64,000 bases of DNA, from assembly GCA_900618795.1 (NCBI GenBank), contig UYJD01000006.1:321550-385549 (forward strand), given 5' to 3'. Each line of letters opens with the position of its first letter. Positions within the stretch are counted from its first letter, which is position 1. Position numbers and translations under genes: made by a program. The stretch is from Cyanodermella asteris. Taxonomy: Eukaryota; Ascomycota; Lecanoromycetes; Ostropales; Stictidaceae. The notes below the pieces were generated by a model, which was not told the DNA's origin, ran no database searches, and worked only from the letters and a program-made list of their open reading frames with translations. This document shows, in pieces, positions 54,570 through 64,000 of this stretch.

Positions 54570-56789
54570 CTAGTCCCGTCCACCGTATACACCCTGATCG
54601 CCGCGACGGCCATCGTACACATCACCCATCGGCATGCCTGGAGGCCCGCCTCTCTCAGCAAAACCTGGGGGTGCACGGCCGTGGGCGCCAGGAGGGTTGT
54701 GGAAGCCAGGCGGTGGACCCGGACCCGGTCCGTGGTCTCCTCCAAGATGCAAACCGGCCATGTTTGGCATGTTGAAGCCAGGTGGAAAGTTGTTGACAAC
54801 GCCTCGGCCGCCGGGAAAATTGCTTCCAGGGCCGAGCGGGCCAAAGTTAGGACCAGGACCGGGACCAGGACCGGGTCGAGGACCGCCGGGCCCACTAGGG
54901 CCAAAACCTGGAGGAGCAGCGACCAAGCCTCCGTGGTATTGTCCTCGTTGACCGGGAATTGAGAGACCAGGCGGAAACTCTGGCGCGTTCAAACCAGGAG
55001 GAAAGTGTTGGAAGCCGGGAGGTGGACCATGTTGCAGATGCTGAGGTGGAGGTTCGTCAAATGTTCGGCTGTCGAATCGGCCGTGTCTCCGTTGGTTTAG
55101 GAGGTGGGCTGAAGGATTTAACTTATCGAAACCAGGAGGAAATTCACCATGGAACTGTTCTTCCTGATTACGATCGAACTGTTGCTGGTAGTGTGGAGGT
55201 TGATTGTGTGATGTTCGTTGTCCGCTTGGGCCGTTATAGTTTGGTGGTGTTTGCTGCTGTTGCTGCATAGGTTGAGGGTCCTTGGCTCGCATCAGGTTGA
55301 GAAGGAACTGTGAATCGGGGTTCGCGCCGGGAGATTGCGGGCTCAAGAATTGTTGTACGCCATGGACTTTGGGACGAGGAGATACAAGAGGTGGTGTTGC
55401 GCTTGTGGAAATCGCTTCTTGGGGTGGGGTACGCTGTCGCGGAGGCTTGAATGCGGTATTGCTTTGAGGGGTAGGATTGGGGGACTTGGCCTTGAGCATG
55501 TCCAGGATTCGTTGAAAGCCTTGCTCGTCTTCAGAGGCTGGAGCCTTGTGTCCGAGACCGGAGGCTGGTGGTGTAGGGGCTGCTCTGTCCGTGAAAAGTG
55601 ACATTAGTGAGGGCTGTTCTTGCACTGGTTGTGCTTGCGGTTGTGCTTGCGGCTGTGGTGGCTCTGGAACGGCAAAGAAATTGGAGAACTTGGATTTGCC
55701 GCCCTTGGCAGTCGTAAGAGGTTGTTGGTTGGCTTCTCCGGCAGGTTGAGACGCTTCGGCTGTCTTATTGGGCTGACCCCAAAAATTGAAGAACTTGTCT
55801 TCGGCTGCATCCAAGGCTAAGGGTGTTTGAACCAGCTTCTTGGGTGCTGCAGCCTGAGGACGTGTTTCTTCTGATGCAGGCTCTGCCTTCACAGCTGTGT
55901 CCTTGGCTCGCTGGGCCTTCTTCCATGCTTCGAAATCCTCAACGGTGTGCTTCTTGTCCTCTGCGGCGGGTTTCTCTTCTACCATCCATTCTGGTTCTTG
56001 CTCGAGGCCAGCTTTATAGTCTCGCTGGGCCAGACGTGACCCCACCTTGTCGCCAGCTCTCCAGTCTCGGTTGCGGATGTTTTCGTTAATGGCATCACTG
56101 CCGTAGCGCCGATGTTCACGTCCAGGCTCCCTAGCATTGTCGGCATCACGTTCACCGCGTCTTACGAACGTCCGCTCGGAGTCGTTGCCGTCGTGTTTGC
56201 GTGTCGTCTTCGTTATCAGCCACGAATCGCCTTCGTCCTTGCTAGCGCGAAGAGCACTGAACCGGGTTGTAGCGCGATCGCCGCGCCCTTCACGTCCTTG
56301 ACCCTGTTCCCGATCTCCTGCTGTGAACCGACCCATACCGGTGGGCTGCTCGCCGCGCGGACTAAGCACGCCAAACGTTGCTCGTGACGGGGAGTCGAAG
56401 TTTCTGGGGTTCTGGGCGCCTGGAGAATACAAGCCTCCGGCAGGTTCACCTGGAGTGACTGTCAGTGCTGATCGAGCCACGGACTGTGAGTGTAGCTCAC
56501 CATTGCTGGTCTGTCTGTTGTGCTTCGTGAAATCTAGAGCTCCAGGCCGAACGGTCGTTGTAGCAGCTCCCTGAGCCTGCCCATCTCTTGGGCCTCGGCC
56601 ATTGCCCTGCACCCTTTTGGTCTTGTCCTCTATCGCCTGTCTAGGTAAGGTCAGCCGCCAAATCGCTTCAAGTAGGTGCTCAGTAACGGACCCTATCCAG
56701 TCTTCAAGAGGAGGAAGCTCTTTTGGCTTTACGCATAATGGCGACTGCCGCAGGTGCAGCAGCTCCTCCGGCGAGTAGCGGAGCGACAT
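54570..56789 (-). CDS. Putative eIF4E-binding protein (4E-T-like)
   Basis: The first true ATG (56789) gives 739 residues in one frame. The protein starts MSLRYSPEELLHLRQSPL, in which Tyr5-x4-Leu10-Leu11 is a canonical eIF4E-binding motif, placed at the N-terminus as in the animal 4E-transporter (RYTKEELL). A conserved-looking KPKELPPLEDWIG follows. The rest is disordered: Arg/Asp/Gly-rich (150-260), EEKPAAEDKKHTVEDFEAWK near 280-300, FNFWGQP and SKFSNFFAVPEPP segments, Gln-rich stretches, and a final 150 residues of Pro/Gly/Phe repeats (PPGF, PGPGPGP). Family knowledge suggests a P-body translational repressor; this is inference. A 51-nt in-frame segment after DWIGS (GTCCGT...CCTAG) might be an intron whose removal keeps the frame. 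Confidence 0.75.
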   Translation of the reverse strand: MSLRYSPEELLHLRQSPLCVKPKELPPLEDWIGSVTEHLLEAIWRLTLPRQAIEDKTKRVQGNGRGPRDGQAQGAATTTVRPGALDFTKHNRQTSNGELHSQSVARSALTVTPGEPAGGLYSPGAQNPRNFDSPSRATFGVLSPRGEQPTGMGRFTAGDREQGQGREGRGDRATTRFSALRASKDEGDSWLITKTTRKHDGNDSERTFVRRGERDADNAREPGREHRRYGSDAINENIRNRDWRAGDKVGSRLAQRDYKAGLEQEPEWMVEEKPAAEDKKHTVEDFEAWKKAQRAKDTAVKAEPASEETRPQAAAPKKLVQTPLALDAAEDKFFNFWGQPNKTAEASQPAGEANQQPLTTAKGGKSKFSNFFAVPEPPQPQAQPQAQPVQEQPSLMSLFTDRAAPTPPASGLGHKAPASEDEQGFQRILDMLKAKSPNPTPQSNTAFKPPRQRTPPQEAISTSATPPLVSPRPKVHGVQQFLSPQSPGANPDSQFLLNLMRAKDPQPMQQQQQTPPNYNGPSGQRTSHNQPPHYQQQFDRNQEEQFHGEFPPGFDKLNPSAHLLNQRRHGRFDSRTFDEPPPQHLQHGPPPGFQHFPPGLNAPEFPPGLSIPGQRGQYHGGLVAAPPGFGPSGPGGPRPGPGPGPGPNFGPLGPGSNFPGGRGVVNNFPPGFNMPNMAGLHLGGDHGPGPGPPPGFHNPPGAHGRAPPGFAERGGPPGMPMGDVYDGRRGDQGVYGGRD

Positions 56790-57527
56790 TGCAAGCAAGC
56801 GGCCGGAGAGCGCTTTCGTAGGTAAAGAGTGTTTCTGCTGAATACCTCATACGACGCGCAGGGTGTGTTACGAGAGGTCGAGAACCGAAAAGGCAATGAA
56901 TTGTGGCCGGGTGTTGGGTGTCAAGGGTCCAATGCGGGGAGTAGGGAGATGCCGAGAGGTGCTGAGGAGATCCAAAAGAGCGTGAGGCGGACGCACTGTG
57001 TGGAAGAGTTGCACGATCGTTGTTTCGAGGTTTATGAGGAACAAGAGGATTGTGAAGGTCAAGCGGTTGAAGCTGATGAAGATGGCGCGGGCGCTTGAGG
57101 GCGCTTGCCAAGTCTGCGAAGCGTCAGCAAAAGGGCATGACGCGAATGACAATCTTGCTGATTCGACTCTCCACTCAGTAGGTCAGCACAACGACTGAGC
57201 CTCACACACCATCTACATATGCTCAGCAAGACGACAATTGCGAAGTGGTGCGTTTATGAACCCATTGACTACGTACTAATTGTTCGTGTGGCCTCTTCAA
57301 GTCCGTGCCAAAAGCAAAAGCAGGGAGGACAACTTTCCAACCACCAAGTTGAGTGCCCGGCCAAGTCGAAGCGCTCAAGCCGCTGTCAGTGTGGACAGCT
57401 CAATGAGCAATGTGGTTTGTGAAGACAGGTTACTCAGACGCTTCATACAGGGCGTCCTCCGAGGCTACGACTCGCCATTGAAACAATGCCTTGAGCATCA
57501 GCCAGGATCCCATCCCACTTTTCAGCT
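56790..57527. other. Upstream of the 4E-T-like gene
   Basis: About 740 nt, shared with the P450 relic. No supported gene. Confidence 0.4.
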
Positions 57528-58971
57528 GTGCGCCGAAGTCTTCAGCTGAATCCATTGGGCGCTGTCCCCCTCGCTGCGGGCTCCTTGGCGGCAGGAAAGC
57601 TCTTCTTGACGTTGCGTTACTGGTATTTACTGAAGTCGAATAGGGCATCGGAGCCGCCAAAGTATCCCAACAAGGGGCCCATCTTTGGTATGGACTTGTT
57701 CTTTGCCTATGCCGAAGCATTCAAAACAGGCACTTGGCAGGATTGGATCTTTGCCCACCTTTCATCATACGGCAAGACCTTTCGATGCACATATCTTGGA
57801 CAGACAGTAATCAAGACCGTGGACCCCGAAGTCTCGAAATGCTTTCACTCGACGCACTACTCAGACTTTGGCATTTAAATTATCCGGGGCGATGAATGCC
57901 CAACGCTCCTCGGCAAATCTATCGTGACCGCCGACCGAGCATTTGATCCTCAGAGGAGGAACAGAACAAGCTTGGTTTCTAATGAGCTCGTGTCGGAAAT
58001 GTCGACTGGATGGGCGAGCAAATCGATGACTTCACGAGCTTACCTTCGAAGTACACCTCGATAGTGGATCTCGCGCCCCTATTGACGAACTTCAACCTGA
58101 ACACATCTTCGGATTTCATCTTTGGAAAGTCACTCGACGCTCTCCGCAATTCCGACCGGCCGGTGGCAACCTTTCGTGAAGCCTTCACATATGCAATCAC
58201 GGTCTCAGGAATACACACAATACTCGGACCTTGGTCGATGCGCCTGCATCGTGATAAGAACTTCAAGCCCGCGTGGGGCAAGGCGAGCAGGCAAAAGTCG
58301 TAGCGCAAGTACGACACCTGCTACCTACTCGTTTACATACATATAAACCTTTGAGAATAGTGTTTCAGGTACTTGTAGCGCTTGATAATCGCGTACTTCG
58401 GAATGTACTAATACAAGTCGGTATATAAGTCGTCCAACAAGGACCTTCCAAGGTATTCTGATCCGTATGAGCGAGACGACTTTTACCAACCCGCCTTAGT
58501 GGCCATTTCGTGTTTACGGGCGTAACCGCCAATGCATTGTCTAACTGATTAACGTCTCCGCCAGCACTTCGCGGCAACTCACGAACTAATTAGCGATTCA
58601 CAGGTCATCAAAATGCACTATCGAGCGAGCCATGCACCGCCACCCCGACATGCGGGGAGCGGATGCCGCCGAATTCAACCCGGACCGATGGCAAGACGCG
58701 AGGCTAGGCTGGGCATTCATGCCGTTCTTTGATGGTAAGTCGAACATGTCGTAAAGAATAGGTTCCGACATGAGTGACTAACTCCTTCCTAGGTCCGAGA
58801 TACTGTGTTGGTCAAGACCTGGAAATCACTGAAATCACATATATGTTTGTGGTCATGCTGAGACGTTTCAAGGCAATTGAGAATCGGGATCCGGAGGAAA
58901 AGTGGGTCGAGCAGACGATCATGACTTTCGAGAGCAAGAATGGTGCCAAAGGGGGTTTGTACAAAGCCTGA
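57528..58971 (+). pseudogene. Decayed cytochrome P450 (CYP52-like)
   Basis: Pieces of one P450 lie in order. 57528-57878 gives the N-terminal part (PPKYPNKGPIFGMDLFFAYA, then FRCTYLGQTVIKTVDPEVSK), with no usable ATG and an in-frame TAA. The same frame continues past it for a short way (LLGKSIVTADRAF). 58010-58303 is in another frame (NTSSDFIFGKSLDALRNSD). About 58630-58971 gives the heme region: MHRHPDMRGADAAEFNPDRW, then FMPFFDGPRYCVGQDLEITE with the FxxGxRxCxG cysteine, split by a normal 59-nt intron (58734-58792) at the usual position before GPR. The I-helix oxygen motif and the ExxR helix are missing, so a large internal piece is deleted. It resembles alkane/fatty-acid hydroxylases of the CYP52 type. 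It cannot make an active enzyme. Confidence 0.85.
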
Positions 58972-59287
58972 GGACGACCGGCGGAGGCCAAAATGTGTAC
59001 ATAAGTGCGTGTTTCCTGCAATACCTCTGGAGATTTTGCACAAGACGGAACGAGTGTATACCACTGAAGCTGATTTAGATAATACCAGAGCTCGAGGGCC
59101 CCGTCTCCAATGGCATGGAACAGCTTTTCGAAGACAATGATTTCAATGCCAGGAGGGTCAAATCTTGAAGGATCCCGTGAACAGTTCGCGTGATCACATC
59201 CAGCTTCGAGCATCGGTTGCCTCAAACACCTGTCCTTATCGATTGACTGTTACTGCGCCTCATTGCACCACAGTCGTACAGCTTGTC
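58972..59287. other. Convergent flank between the P450 relic and the RidA gene
   Basis: About 315 nt, nothing seen. Confidence 0.4.
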
Positions 59288-59814
59288 TCAATTGCCATCC
59301 CCAAGATGCGCAACCACCTCAATCTCGACCTTCATATCCAGCGCACCCAGCGCCGCAACCCCAATCTGAGTCCAAATCGGTTTGTGATTCGGCATCCACT
59401 TTTCGTAATTCTCCTTGAACCGGGTCGTCACATCCATGGTCAGAGCACCAACGTGGTAGGAACGCACGCTGTAGACTTGTTCCCAACCCTTGCCGCCGGC
59501 TGCCTTGAGAGCGATGTCGACCACTTCGAAGGCTTGGTCGATCTGCTCTAGCGTGGTTGGCTTGAAGACGATGTCATCCTCCGCCTTTGCGTCCCATCCA
59601 CCTGCTCGTGTCAGCTTCGTGCTAGGAACCTCGTTTGAAGGCATTCGAAAAGCGCTGTGGCCCCGAAAATTTGACCTGCAGGAACGCAAACAGGGGACTG
59701 ACCTTGTCCGGAGAGGTGGATTTCGTTGCCGACGCGCACTGCCTGGAAGTAACCGCCGACAGACTCCAAGACGTTACTGACCCCGCCGTAGTTGGAGTAC
59801 GTGAGATGCGACAT
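59288..59814 (-). CDS. RidA/YjgF/UK114 family protein
   Basis: Exons 59814-59703 and 59601-59288 encode 141 residues; the 101-nt intron starts GTCAGT, has CTGAC and ends AGCAG. The joined sequence includes YFQAVRVGNEIHLSGQGGWD, FKPTTLEQIDQAFEVVDIAL and PIWTQIGVAALGALDMKVEI, all typical of the family. RidA enzymes deaminate reactive enamine/imine intermediates of amino-acid metabolism, but many fungal paralogs have unknown substrates (established knowledge). The Arg that defines the active archetype (near the R-x6-VGV-type position) is not obvious here; the corresponding region reads IGVAALGALDMKVEIE, so this may belong to a non-archetype Rid subgroup. Confidence 0.9.
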
Positions 59815-60706
59815 TGTGTTGTTCTGGTGAAGATGAGAGAGTCGGGTGCTTCTTGATACTAGAGCGCGTCTTCGGCTTCGAATTTGAAATTGCCTTGCTA
59901 AATGATGCTGAACAAGTCGAAGGGCCCGGCCTCCGCCTACCTTTATATACTCACCTTTTTGCTCCTGATAACTATGGTGTTCGTTTTGCGCGCCTTAGTC
60001 AGTACTGGGCTCCTTGGACTCATCTTTCCTCCAGGCAGTGAGTATATGTGGTAATCAAGATCGATCCATCAAGTGTTGACATTGCAAGTGAGTCAAGAAG
60101 ACTCGGGATCCACGGAATCCGTGGGTCGAATGCAATGAAACTAAGGCGCTGCCTCAATCGGCCTGTACCTCGCCGGAGATGGCCAAGAGTTTGAGCACGG
60201 AGTTCCGTCGACACGTCGATCTTTGGAGAGAAGCGGAAATGCGCTGTGGTCCAGATCTTGCCTGTCGTAGAAACTACCGAAAGGATGCGATACTAACGGG
60301 GTGGAGGCTGACACGGCATGCTGACAAACCAAGCATGCTGAGCCAGCTGGCTCATCATGCTTTTTGAAGAGGGCGAGGGCTATCAACCGACCTTTGATGA
60401 CGGGTGCTAGTGGCGCCCCGCAATCCGACTGTGATCAGCGGGTGCTATCAGATAGCCTATATGGTGGCAGCCCAAGGTCGTGTGTAGTGACAGCAAAACT
60501 GTCAATCGTCGAGTGATGGCCGCGTACGCGTCCATACCTCTCGAGTGGAAGGCAATGCACTGCCACTGAAGTGACTGAACACACTCACGATGATTTGCAT
60601 CTACAACAATCACTCGAAAGAATCATAATTATAGGCTGGAAACTCGGCATTCGTGGCAAATGTCTTATAACTCATTTGGTGACACCCGCATGTGGCAATC
60701 CACGCT
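59815..60706. other. Intergenic upstream of the RidA gene
   Basis: About 890 nt. A 62-codon ATG frame (60179-60367) exists but shows no family. Nothing else seen. Confidence 0.4.
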
Positions 60707-61777
60707 CTACGTGTGCCACGGAATTGTTATTGGATGCGCAAAATCAACGTTCTTCGTCGCTGCCTCGTAACGCTTGCGGCAAGTACCAAAGAGCTTGTCC
60801 CACAGGCGTGTCTGCTTCCCGTAGTTATAGCTCTTCTTCCATCCCTGGCGGTGGTGGAGATCGTGGTCTTCGATAGTCAATTCGGCGTCGACTAAGCCGA
60901 GCAGTGGAGAGAACGTGGTTGGCGGGGTCATGTAAACGCGCAGACCACTGTGACCCCAAAGCTCCGAGTACATAACATACATGTAGCAGATCCACCAATC
61001 GTAAAAGCCCATCGGCAAACCCATCAATCTCATCGTGCCCCAAGTCATCAACGGAATGCCCGCGATGTCGAAGATCTCTTGCTCTTCATCGGCATACAGT
61101 GTGAGCAATGGGTTGGGGTGCTTGGTCAGGTGGTGGGTACGGTGGTACTTCCACAAACTTTCGTTCGTGTGCATCAAGCGATGATACCAGTAGAACCAGA
61201 AGTCGAGAATCACTCCATACAAACCAATCTCGAGTGGTATCCACCACGTGGGGCCAGGTGAAGCACTGCTGTCCCAGGCGACCATCAGAGCCAATAGTGG
61301 TCGGAGCGTCAAGGTGAAAATGAGGGACCTCGCCACTTTGGAGACGCTGTGATCCGGCACACCGTCACGGGTGTGCTTGTCACCGTCGAGGAAACCGTAT
61401 TGCTGGCCAAGCTTCTTCAGCATTTGGATTGCGGCGACTCCGTTGAGTTTGAAGGCCAGCGAGTAGAACAGGAAGATGGCGATGACATGAGGGTTCTTGC
61501 CAAAATACCAATAGTAGGCTCGATGGATTGCCAGTGGCCAGAGGGCGTGTAAGACGATCCAACGATGTTGAGGTAGCTGTGGCAAGTGTGGTATCCGATC
61601 AGTCTTCTCGTGTTTGGGTGCATTGTTGTCGTAGCCCGCTAAGCTGATTCCAAGTGCGGTCAGGATATAATGGTGTACGCCCCATTGCTTCTTGTCGTCG
61701 TACCATGTAGCTTTCATGGAATCTTTTGGATTGCGCATGGGAGCGCTCGCCGAAGCGGTCGTGGTCACGGTCGCCAT
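60707..61777 (-). CDS. Fatty acid hydroxylase superfamily protein
   Basis: The start MATVTTTASASAPMR at 61777 gives 356 residues in one exon; the frame upstream lacks an ATG in good position. Hydrophobic helices occupy about 70-120 and 150-200. The di-iron histidine motifs of the superfamily are intact: HRLMH near 198, HRTHH near 211 and HDLHH near 303. Members include sterol C-5 desaturase and C-4 methyl oxidase, sphingolipid and alkane hydroxylases (established knowledge). It does not carry an obvious Erg3 or Erg25 signature, so the substrate is not assigned. It would sit in the ER membrane. It lies 893 nt from the RidA gene, with no clear functional link. Confidence 0.9.
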   Translation of the reverse strand: MATVTTTASASAPMRNPKDSMKATWYDDKKQWGVHHYILTALGISLAGYDNNAPKHEKTDRIPHLPQLPQHRWIVLHALWPLAIHRAYYWYFGKNPHVIAIFLFYSLAFKLNGVAAIQMLKKLGQQYGFLDGDKHTRDGVPDHSVSKVARSLIFTLTLRPLLALMVAWDSSASPGPTWWIPLEIGLYGVILDFWFYWYHRLMHTNESLWKYHRTHHLTKHPNPLLTLYADEEQEIFDIAGIPLMTWGTMRLMGLPMGFYDWWICYMYVMYSELWGHSGLRVYMTPPTTFSPLLGLVDAELTIEDHDLHHRQGWKKSYNYGKQTRLWDKLFGTCRKRYEAATKNVDFAHPITIPWHT

Positions 61778-63268
61778 CTTGAACAATACACGACCAGAGT
61801 TTGACAACGTCCAGAAGGAAAGGGGTGCAAGGAGGGTTTTAAACCGGACCTGAAGACCGCTGTAAGTCGTGAAACATGATACCAGCACCAAGATTACCAA
61901 TCGGGAACCAGTCAGATCCGCATACATTTGGGGTCTCAACATTTGTAGCCGCGGTTTCGCAGAACCAGTGGTCGCACTTTGTAACATGCCGAGGCGTTCG
62001 TCTTATGGTAAGTCCGAGCCACAATCGTCAAGGGATCGCGGAACCGCAGGTTCGATTTGAGGACCCAAGCTCAGCCAGATGATATCGATACGACTGGAGG
62101 CGTTTCTTTTTGCGACGCCCAAGACCCAGGGATCGGGTGCTGAGTCTGAATCGGAAGTCTGGCACCTCAAGCAGATTATCATGTGAATGTGTGCCGCCAG
62201 ATAAAATTGCCACGGCAGATCGCAACCCTGTCACAAAACGACTTGCATATCGGCGCACCAGCGACAGACTCACCAGCATGCGTTGTTTCGGGGTCGATGC
62301 ATTCTTACCACAATCGGCTCGAGAACTATCTGCGCCACGCTCGACGTACTTTTCAGCACGTCCCTCACCTTCTCTCGTACTCCGAAATTCGAAGTGAAGG
62401 CATTGCAACACATGCCCTTCTCCATTCCGCATGTCCGCACCGTGAGCACAAGATCGAACATCGTGAGCGAGCGAGCATAGATATGCACTCTCACGTGATC
62501 ACTAAGTCTGCTTCAGCAGCATTGTTAAAGTCCTCATGGAGGGCGCATCTATCCTCGACACACCTCTTCCTTGTCATTTTGGCGATAACAAGTTAATAGC
62601 CATCCCAAACAAAAGCACGCAAAACGAGAATAGACCGAGTTGAATCACGAAGCCAGCTGAACAGCATGTTTTGGTTTGATGTGAAATTTGAATACCGTTT
62701 GTTCGATATTGTAGGAAATATTTCTCCATGCATTCCGGAACACGTTAATAGCCATCCTCTGTTTGAGAGGAGAGGCAACTTGGGTGTGTCTGGTGGTGAT
62801 GTTTCGAAGGGAGTATGATTCTCGAGTTGGACGAGATTTAGGTGAAGACCGACTGCTATACCCAGTCGTACGGCACACAAACTTTCCTTGTCAAATCTCG
62901 AAATGCAGATGCAGACAAGATGGTGGCGGGAGCGCTATTCCCCAATCGGACTTATGACGCTTCGACTTGACGGCGGGAATCGCACGCGTCTTGCAGCTCG
63001 ACAAGCTTGGGACGATTTGCATACAAGCTCCTGCCATTCAGGGCCACAGGCCACAGGCGCCGGTCTGAAAGCTTCTCCCTCAAGATGCCTAACTGCTACG
63101 CAACTCCATCGTTGCTATTCTCATGTCTGAAATGTTGCCGTGAGTCTGCTGAACGTTGGACATTGAAGCCCAAGGCAGAACCGCATTGCGTGTGAAGAGC
63201 CTTGATTACCTGAGCGTGTAGACGGCTATAATTTGGCGGCGACCGCTTCCCCGCAACTCACTTTCACC
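61778..63268. other. Divergent region, about 1.5 kb
   Basis: Between the hydroxylase (minus) and the PI31-like gene (plus). Several frames of 60-137 codons overlap on both strands and show no domain. Both genes' promoters lie here; no clear element recognised. Confidence 0.4.
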
Positions 63269-64000
63269 ATGCCAGGAAACATCATGAATCGCCTCGAGTC
63301 TCTCCCTATTTTGATGCTGGATAGTTTGCCTAAACATGCATCACCGCAGCTCAGAGACCCCTACGATGCTGTTGCCCTCTTCGCCCATGCGGCTATGCTC
63401 AGCGTTGGCTTCCGCCTCGTTGGGCTGGGCGAAGACCACAAGATAGGTACGAGCTTCATCGACGCTTTCGATTTGCGCAGATGCACTAACATCGTCACAG
63501 ATGTTGATTCTGATGACTCTGACACCAAGTCTCTACCGATTCAGTGGAATGAGACGTCGAACTCGACCTACGCCTTTCGCTACAAGCATTCCCAGTCCGC
63601 ACTAGATTACCTTGTCAAAGTCTCACGTCTTGGAAAGAAGACCTTGATAAATGCTCTCGCCATCGATGATGATCGCGTCTATGGCTTCGACATTCCCACC
63701 ACCGACTTCCTCTCACCTTCCTCATTTCCTTACACAGCTCCAACTTTACCAGACAATACCTCGGCGAGTCAGACAAAATCGATCAACGATATCTTCATCT
63801 CGAGTGGCCGACTTGGTGATCTTTGGGCACTCTTCAAGATCAGCATTGTGCAGAAAATTGCACCAGGCGTGGACAAGAGTGGGGCAGATGATGCAGATGC
63901 TCAGACACAAGCAGAGGAGGAGGGAAGGCACTCACAACCCGGCCGGTCTGGTCAGCCACAGCGGCCTGCGAGGCCTCACGACTACGATCCACTACGTGAT
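63269..64000 (+). CDS. Proteasome regulator PI31-like protein, 5' part
   Basis: Exon 1 (63269-63446) and exon 2 (63501 to the window end) are joined across a 54-nt intron (GTACGA, CTAAC, TCACAG). The visible 225 residues start MPGNIMNRLESLPILMLDSL and include YDAVALFAHAAMLSVGFRLVGLGEDHK, the start of the FP domain of PI31. Then come FRYKHSQSALDYLVKVSRLG and a linker, and RPARPHDYDPLRD at the edge, the start of the Pro/Arg-rich tail that contacts the 20S proteasome in this family. PI31 regulates or transports proteasomes (established knowledge). The gene continues beyond the window. Confidence 0.85.
   Translation, partial: MPGNIMNRLESLPILMLDSLPKHASPQLRDPYDAVALFAHAAMLSVGFRLVGLGEDHKIGTSFIDAFDLRRCTNIVTDVDSDDSDTKSLPIQWNETSNSTYAFRYKHSQSALDYLVKVSRLGKKTLINALAIDDDRVYGFDIPTTDFLSPSSFPYTAPTLPDNTSASQTKSINDIFISSGRLGDLWALFKISIVQKIAPGVDKSGADDADAQTQAEEEGRHSQPGRSGQPQRPARPHDYDPLRD

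Noticed and set aside
54634-54951. Plus-strand Pro/Gly-rich 105-codon frame
   Set aside because: It is the antisense of the Pro/Gly-rich tail of the 4E-T-like gene; GC-rich repeats stay open on both strands.
1-64000. tRNA, rRNA, CRISPR, terminal-repeat or reverse-transcriptase features
   Set aside because: I looked for box A/B tRNA patterns, repeat-spacer arrays, long terminal repeats and reverse-transcriptase or transposase motifs and saw none I could support; a covariance-model or repeat search was not possible here.

Overview
This looks like nuclear DNA of a filamentous ascomycete, most likely a dothideomycete (inference from gene families and style, not from a database). The genes have 0-2 introns, mostly 49-61 nt, with GT...AG ends and CTAAC or CTGAC branch sites. 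The proteins are typical of filamentous fungi: a Zn2Cys6 transcription factor, a Cdc11/Nud1 septation scaffold, DASH subunit Dad1, an SPX-ankyrin-GDPD protein and a PI31-like proteasome regulator. I saw no tRNA or rRNA gene, CRISPR array, or recognisable transposon or retroelement. One assembly gap (835 N) lies at 32422-33256.

Layout. 1-5.1 kb: the 3' end of an unidentified coiled-coil gene, then a Zn2Cys6 regulator. 5.9-11.3 kb (minus): the very large Cdc11/Nud1 scaffold. 12.3-12.7 kb (minus): a three-exon DAD1 gene that simple open-frame inspection misses. 13-23 kb (mostly plus): a small spliced gene, splicing factor SYF1, tRNA 2'-phosphotransferase TPT1 and two hypothetical nuclear-looking proteins, then a minus-strand Pro/Ser-rich protein. 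25.1-29.3 kb: ribosomal protein eS12 and the GID ubiquitin-ligase receptor GID4. 29.4-37 kb is the poorest stretch: scattered coding-like pieces, an aldo-keto reductase with an in-frame stop, the gap, and one hypothetical gene. 37-45 kb (minus): the SPX-ankyrin-GDPD protein and an unusual protein kinase. 46-57 kb: VPS11, a DUF952 protein, CLP1, a multi-pass membrane protein and a protein with an N-terminal eIF4E-binding motif. 57.5-59 kb: a decayed cytochrome P450. 59.3-64 kb: a RidA/YjgF protein, a fatty-acid-hydroxylase family enzyme and the start of a PI31-like gene.

Most genes are single-copy housekeeping functions: septation and kinetochore (Cdc11, Dad1), RNA processing (Syf1, Tpt1, Clp1), translation (eS12, eIF4E binder), protein turnover (Gid4, PI31), vacuolar trafficking (Vps11) and phosphate sensing (Pho81/NUC-2 type). 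They do not form an operon or a biosynthetic cluster; neighbours appear functionally independent. The regions that depart from this are the decayed AKR/gap interval and the P450 relic. I found no convincing novel multi-gene system. The most useful leads are the hidden DAD1 gene, the repeat-filled DUF952 intron, the nonsense-bearing AKR, the P450 relic, the divergent kinase and the 4E-T-like protein.
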